NCBI RefSeq assembly: GCF_014640115.1
Contig: NZ_BMGI01000001.1
Coordinates: 22,501 to 86,500 of the forward strand
DNA: 64,000 bases
Direction of reading: 5' to 3'
Source: Sinisalibacter lacisalsi
GTDB taxonomy: Bacteria; Pseudomonadota; Alphaproteobacteria; Rhodobacterales; Rhodobacteraceae
The translations under genes were made by a program, and so were the position numbers. Below, in pieces: positions 60,013-64,000 of the stretch. The stretch's first letter is position 1, and the number at the start of each line of letters is the position of its first letter. The notes under the pieces are model-generated. The model saw only the letters and a list, made by a program, of their open reading frames with translations. It was not told the DNA's origin and did no database searches.

Positions 60013-60308
60013 CGCCCGCGCCGGTTGCCCTTGGCGCGCGAGATGAAGTCCGGCGGGCGCTTCGCCACCCAGCGGATGAAGCGCGCAAGCCGGGGATGGG
60101 TGCGCAGCGCGGCGATGGTGTTGTAGCTCTGCGCAAGGTCCGCCTCGCTGAGACTGGCGTGAATTTCCTTGTGGCAGATGTGATGCAACAGAACCGTTTC
60201 GCCGCTCTTGCCGCCCTTCAGCCGGGGCACGAGGTGATGGCGGCTTTGCGGCACCCCAAGCGGGATCGGGCGGCCGCAAAGCGGGCAGATCGGATCGCCG
60301 TCGGCCAT
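60009..60308 (-). CDS. Small HNH endonuclease-domain protein
   Basis: A 99-residue protein. It begins with a CxxC (CPLCGRPIP) and has the HNH motif SRHHLVPRLKGGKSGETV and the second zinc half ICHKEIHASL, so the catalytic histidine and metal ligands are present. The C-terminal 45 residues are basic and helical. Proteins of this size occur both as free nucleases and as domesticated genes; there is no neighbouring methylase or toxin partner. The ATG at 60308 is chosen to start at MADGDPICP; 21 extra codons upstream are open. Confidence 0.82.
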   Translation of the reverse strand: MADGDPICPLCGRPIPLGVPQSRHHLVPRLKGGKSGETVLLHHICHKEIHASLSEADLAQSYNTIAALRTHPRLARFIRWVAKRPPDFISRAKGNRRGR

Positions 60309-60471
60309 GCCTTCCCCTTGCCTAACCTGTGCTTCGGTGCCACAGGGTAGGCGAGTTGAGATCGGGTTCAAGGTTCGGCGAGGGCAACATGACCAATCTG
60401 GCAGACACCGCGCGCCGCTGGGCTTTGCAGGGCCGGGAGAGCACGCAAGCCCGGCTCACCTCGCCCGCCGC

Positions 60472-61656
60472 ATGAGCCGCGCGCTGGTCATCGGGGCGGG
60501 TCCGGCAGGGCTGATGGCCGCGGGCGCGCTCGCCCGTGCCGGGCTGCCGGTGGTCGTAGCCGAGGCCAAGCCCTCGGTCGGGCGCAAGTTCCTGATGGCG
60601 GGAAAGTCCGGCCTCAATCTTACCAAGGATGAACCGATCGAGCAATTCGCCGCGGCCTACACCGGCAGCACGGCGGGCCTTTTGCGCAGCGCGGTGCGGC
60701 GCTTCGGCCCGGATGCGGTGGCAGACTGGGCGCGCGGGCTGGGGCAGGAAGTGTTTACCGGCTCGTCGGGCCGGATGTTTCCTCGCTCGATGAAGGCTTC
60801 ACCGCTGTTGCGGGCATGGCTGGCGGAGCTTGCGGGCCTCGGCGTCGAGTTCCGCACCCGCTGGCGCTGGACGGGGTTCGATGGCGCGGGATTGGCTTTC
60901 GACACCCCGGAGGGGCGGCAGGTTCTGCACCCATCGGTGACCGTGCTCGCGCTGGGCGGCGCAAGCTGGCCCAGGCTTGGGTCCGATGCGGCCTGGGTGA
61001 CCTGGCTCGCGGAAAAGGGTGTTGCCATCACGCCGCTGCGCCCGGCCAACGCCGGGCTTGCGGTGGATTGGACCCCGCACATGGGCAAGCATTACGGCAC
61101 CCCGGTCAAGGCGGTGCGGCTCACGGCCGGCGGAGCTTCCCTGCGCGGAGAATTCGTTATCTCGGAACGGGGGCTTGAGGGCAGCGCGATCTATGCCGTG
61201 ACTAAGGCGGTGCGTGAAGGCGCGCCGCTCACGCTGGATCTTTGCCCCGACTGGTCGGTGGGCGAGGTCGCCGAGCGGCTTTCGCGCCCACGCGGCAAGG
61301 CCACCGTTGCCGCACACCTGCGCAAGACGCTGCGCCTCGATCCGGCCCGGCTCGCGCTTCTGATGGAATTCGGCCGCCCGCTGCCGGAAGGGGCGCCGCT
61401 GGCCGCGCTCGTCAAGGCCCTGCCGGTGCGCCACGCCGGGCTCCGCCCGATCGCCGAGGCGATCTCGACAGCCGGGGGCATCGCCGACGAGTCGCTCGAT
61501 GGTTACGAAATCAAGGCGCTGCCCAGCGTCTTCGCCGCGGGGGAAATGCTGGACTGGGAGGCACCCACGGGGGGCTACCTGCTCACCGGCTGCTTTGCCA
61601 CCGGGCGCGAGGCCGGCGAGGCGGCCGCCGCGCGGGCCAAGCGCAGCGCACAATAG
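60472..61656 (+). CDS. HI0933-like flavoprotein (NAD(P)/FAD-dependent oxidoreductase)
   Basis: A 394-residue flavoprotein. The FAD-binding Rossmann loop is VIGAGPAGLMAAGALA at residues 6-21, KFLMAGKSGLNLTK follows, and the C-terminal FAD closure is in YEIKALPSVFAAGEMLDW and GGYLLTGCFATG. It belongs to the YhiN/BaiN group, a subset with the TIGR03862 pattern; the reaction in bacteria is not settled. The ATG at 60472 is chosen because the Rossmann motif begins at its sixth residue; the frame is open 55 codons earlier. It is a single gene, convergent with dapB. Confidence 0.9.
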   Translation: MSRALVIGAGPAGLMAAGALARAGLPVVVAEAKPSVGRKFLMAGKSGLNLTKDEPIEQFAAAYTGSTAGLLRSAVRRFGPDAVADWARGLGQEVFTGSSGRMFPRSMKASPLLRAWLAELAGLGVEFRTRWRWTGFDGAGLAFDTPEGRQVLHPSVTVLALGGASWPRLGSDAAWVTWLAEKGVAITPLRPANAGLAVDWTPHMGKHYGTPVKAVRLTAGGASLRGEFVISERGLEGSAIYAVTKAVREGAPLTLDLCPDWSVGEVAERLSRPRGKATVAAHLRKTLRLDPARLALLMEFGRPLPEGAPLAALVKALPVRHAGLRPIAEAISTAGGIADESLDGYEIKALPSVFAAGEMLDWEAPTGGYLLTGCFATGREAGEAAAARAKRSAQ

Positions 61657-61678
61657 CCGGGCCGGGCGGAAAGCGCCT

Positions 61679-62488
61679 TCAGAGGCCCAGCACGTCCATC
61701 ATATCGTAGCTGCCCGGCTTGCGCCCGATGCCCCAGAGCGCGGCCTTGAGCGCGCCCCGGGCAAAGATCGCGCGGTCGGTGGCGACATGACGCAGGATCA
61801 CCCGTTCGCCGGTGCCGGCAAAGATCACGTCATGCTCGCCGACGACATCGCCGCCGCGAATCGCGGAAAAGCCGATATGGCCCTCCGTGCGCGCGCCGGT
61901 GATGCCGTCGCGGCCACGGTCGGCGACGCGATCAAGCTCAACCCCGCGCCCCTCGGCGGCCGCCTCACCCAGCATGAGCGCGGTTCCCGAGGGGGCATCG
62001 ACCTTGTGCTTGTGGTGTGTTTCGACGATCTCGATATCGAAGGCCTCGTCGAGCGCCTCGGCCACTTTCCGGGTGAGTTGCACCAGCAGGTTCACGCCAA
62101 GGCTCATGTTGCCCGCGCGGATGATCGTGGCATGCCGGGCCGCGGCCGCCAGCCGGGTGATGTCATCATCGGTCAGCCCCGTGGTGCCGATCACATGCAC
62201 CGCGCGCGCCTGCGCGGCGAGATCGGCAAGGGCCACGGTGGCGGCCGGCGCGGTGAAATCAATGACCGCCTGCGCCTTGGCCATGGCTTCGAGCGGATCG
62301 TCCGACACCGGCACACCGAGCGCGGCCCCGCCCATCGCCTCGCCGACATCCTGCCCGACCCAGTCGTGCCCGGGCCGCTCCAGCGCGCCAACAAGCCGCG
62401 CCGCCGGGCTTTCGCTCACCAGCTTGACGAGCATCCGGCCCATCCGGCCCGATGCCCCGTTCACCACGATCCCCGGAAGTTCACTCAT
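61679..62488 (-). CDS. dapB: 4-hydroxy-tetrahydrodipicolinate reductase
   Basis: A 269-residue enzyme of lysine and diaminopimelate synthesis. The cofactor loop is [11 protein letters not shown], the catalytic block is [16 protein letters not shown] (about residues 155-170), and the C-terminal [14 protein letters not shown] closes the domain. Two consecutive ATG codons precede SELPG; the second is chosen because GGAGG lies five bases before it. It is divergent from rbfA and truB, about 70 bp away. Confidence 0.96.
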   Translation of the reverse strand: MSELPGIVVNGASGRMGRMLVKLVSESPAARLVGALERPGHDWVGQDVGEAMGGAALGVPVSDDPLEAMAKAQAVIDFTAPAATVALADLAAQARAVHVIGTTGLTDDDITRLAAAARHATIIRAGNMSLGVNLLVQLTRKVAEALDEAFDIEIVETHHKHKVDAPSGTALMLGEAAAEGRGVELDRVADRGRDGITGARTEGHIGFSAIRGGDVVGEHDVIFAGTGERVILRHVATDRAIFARGALKAALWGIGRKPGSYDMMDVLGL

Positions 62489-62557
62489 CATCGCCTCCTG
62501 TTTGCCCCGTCCTAAGCCCTGTTGCGCGGGCAATCAATCAGGCATACATGGGCGCTC

Positions 62558-62965
62558 ATGGCAAAGAACCGCTCTCATACAGGCGACGGCCCGTCGCAAC
62601 GCCAGCTTCGCGTCGGCGAGTTGATCCGTCGCAGGCTGTCGGACGTGCTCATGCATGGCGACGTGCATGATCCCGATCTCAACCGCCTTTCGATCACCGT
62701 GGGCGAAGTGCGCACTTCGCCCGATCTCCGCATCGCCACGGTCTACGTGATGCCGCTTGGCGGCGAACATCGTGAAGAAGCGATCGCCGCGCTCGCGCGC
62801 AACAAGGGCGAGCTCAAGCACCAGATCGCCAAGGCGACGAAGCTCAAGTTCACCCCCGATCTGCGCTTCGTGATCGACGAAACCTTCGACCAGATGGACG
62901 AAACACGCCGGCTGTTCTCCGACGAGACGGTGCGGCGTGACGTGGAACACGACGAGGACGACTGA
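62558..62965 (+). CDS. rbfA: 30S ribosome-binding factor A
   Basis: A 135-residue KH-fold protein for late 30S maturation and cold adaptation. The N-terminal segment [20 protein letters not shown] and the conserved [20 protein letters not shown] block match RbfA, and the tail is acidic ([11 protein letters not shown]). The ATG at 62558 is chosen from the length and the [14 protein letters not shown] start; the frame is open for 12 codons before. truB follows with its ATG overlapping the stop. Confidence 0.96.
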   Translation: MAKNRSHTGDGPSQRQLRVGELIRRRLSDVLMHGDVHDPDLNRLSITVGEVRTSPDLRIATVYVMPLGGEHREEAIAALARNKGELKHQIAKATKLKFTPDLRFVIDETFDQMDETRRLFSDETVRRDVEHDEDD

Positions 62966-63870
62966 TGGCGCGCAGGAAGACAGGGCGCGACGTCCACGGC
63001 TGGCTGGTCGTGGACAAGCCAGCCGGCATCACCTCGAACGCCGTGGTCAACAAGGTGCGCTGGGCCTTCGGCGCGAAGAAGGCGGGCCACGCCGGCACGC
63101 TCGACCCGGAAGCCACCGGCGTGCTCGCCGTGGCGCTGGGCGAAGCCACCAAGACGGTTCCCTACATCACCGATGCCCTCAAGGCCTACCGCTTCACCGT
63201 GAAGCTGGGCGAGGCGACCAACACCGACGACGCCGAGGGCGAGGTGATCGCCACCTCCGATGCCCGCCCCACGGACACCGAGATTGCCGAGGCGCTACAC
63301 GCGTTCACCGGCGAGATCATGCAGGTGCCGCCGAAGTTTTCCGCCGTGAAGATCGACGGCGAGCGCGCCTACAAGCTCGCCCGCGACGATGAGGATTTCG
63401 AGATCGCCGCCCGGCCGCTCTGGGTGGACAGCCTGGAGATGGTGGCACGGCCCGACGCCGACCACGTCACGCTCGAGATGGTCTGTGGCAAGGGCGGCTA
63501 CGTGCGCGCGATCGCCCGCGATCTGGGCGAGGCGCTGGGCTGCCTTGGTCACGTGATCGAGTTGCGCCGCACATGGTCGGGGCCCTTCGATGCCGAGGAC
63601 GGGGTGAGCATGGATCTCGTCGAGGAACTGGCGAAATCCCCGGACCTTGACGACTACCTGCGCCCGCTCGAAGACGGGCTGGACGATCTTCCCGAACTGA
63701 AGGCCACCGCCGAGGGCGCAACCCGGCTGCGCCACGGCAACCCGGGGATGGTGATCGCCTCCGATGTCGACTACGGCGACGAGGCATGGGCCAGCTTCGA
63801 GGGCAAGGCCGTGGCCGTGGGCACCTACAGGGCGGGCGAGTTGCACCCGAGCCGGGTGTTCAACCAGTAG
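62965..63870 (+). CDS. truB: tRNA pseudouridine-55 synthase
   Basis: A 301-residue enzyme that makes pseudouridine-55 in the T-loop of tRNAs. The catalytic aspartate is in [14 protein letters not shown] (about residues 38-51), and the [18 protein letters not shown] and [12 protein letters not shown] blocks are typical. Its ATG overlaps the rbfA stop by one base, so the two are co-translated, a standard arrangement (rbfA-truB). The usual rpsO gene does not lie within the 130 bases that remain. Confidence 0.97.
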   Translation: MARRKTGRDVHGWLVVDKPAGITSNAVVNKVRWAFGAKKAGHAGTLDPEATGVLAVALGEATKTVPYITDALKAYRFTVKLGEATNTDDAEGEVIATSDARPTDTEIAEALHAFTGEIMQVPPKFSAVKIDGERAYKLARDDEDFEIAARPLWVDSLEMVARPDADHVTLEMVCGKGGYVRAIARDLGEALGCLGHVIELRRTWSGPFDAEDGVSMDLVEELAKSPDLDDYLRPLEDGLDDLPELKATAEGATRLRHGNPGMVIASDVDYGDEAWASFEGKAVAVGTYRAGELHPSRVFNQ

Positions 63871-63930
63871 CGCCGGGCCAAGGGTTTTCGAAACACCTTG
63901 GGAAGATCCATTGAAGGATCTTTGCCGCGC

Positions 63931-64000
63931 TCAGTCGATGATCTTCAGAACCGGCGTTGGCACATCCGGGGCTTGCCCGATCCGGTAGGCCGCGAGAACC
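63931..64000 (-). CDS. C-terminal end of an unidentified protein, cut by window edge
   Basis: The minus strand is open from the edge to a stop at 63931, encoding VLAAYRIGQAPDVPTPVLK and a few further residues at the C-terminus. That is too little to name a family, and it might be a chance frame. It lies convergent to truB, 60 bases after it. Confidence 0.35.
   Translation of the reverse strand, partial: VLAAYRIGQAPDVPTPVLKIID

Overview
The window is a GC-rich chromosomal segment from an alphaproteobacterium, almost certainly a member of the Rhodobacteraceae (roseobacter-type). The pointers are a CcrM-type GANTC methylase, a LYS1/LYS9-type saccharopine dehydrogenase pair, a zinc-ribbon DinB, several small families typical of this group (DUF3035, DUF3576, DUF1674), sigma-32-type promoters of the CTTG-N17/18-CYTATNT kind, and serC-serA behind a structured leader. 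It is mostly core genome: there is no prophage, CRISPR array or rRNA operon, and the only mobile-element trace is a decayed IS481-family transposase near the left end.

Layout. 1-374 is gene-free and unusual: a perfect DnaA box, repeated T6C runs, and eleven GANTC sites within 200 bp. 375-3925 is accessory: an aldo/keto reductase, the IS remnant, and an FkbM methyltransferase/GT61 glycosyltransferase fusion. 3958-12770 holds msrPQ, a GltB-like FMN protein, clpB, pyrF, an NfeD/SPFH pair and a rhodanese. 12816-21049 holds a secreted protein, dinB, an N-formylglutamate amidohydrolase-like gene, tRNA-Val, zinc-free L36, a cysteine-less caspase-fold protein, and a histidine phosphatase/saccharopine dehydrogenase cluster. 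21099-32795 carries rmuC-mutL, the serine pathway (serB, serC, serA), alkB and dnaK-dnaJ. 32818-45767 is a long mostly minus-strand block: an M16 peptidase pair, a BamF-like lipoprotein, lspA, purH, a heparinase-like protein, rsmB, holA, leuS and a DUF3576 lipoprotein. 46056-52869 holds a porin, yggS, an L,D-transpeptidase, ribA, an orphan OmpR-type regulator, ccrM and rnhB. 53045-63870 holds a membrane-anchored winged-helix protein, an LpxL-like acyltransferase, tRNA-Arg, a LacI regulator, cysQ-pmbA, an SDR/enoyl-CoA hydratase pair, an HNH protein, a flavoprotein, dapB, rbfA and truB.

How parts fit together. Heat-shock genes clpB and dnaK each have a good RpoH-type promoter. ccrM lies in the same window as two GANTC clusters, one in its own upstream region and one in the DnaA-box region at the left end, so methylation could feed back on ccrM and mark a replication- or cell-cycle-linked locus. 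Serine synthesis (serB, serC, serA) is contiguous, with a structured leader that can sequester the serC ribosome binding site. I see no clearly new multi-gene defence or metabolic system. The best leads are the DnaA-box/GANTC region, the cysteine-less caspase-fold protein, the membrane-tethered winged-helix regulator, structured leaders upstream of the porin and serC, and the absence of lptE between leuS and holA.
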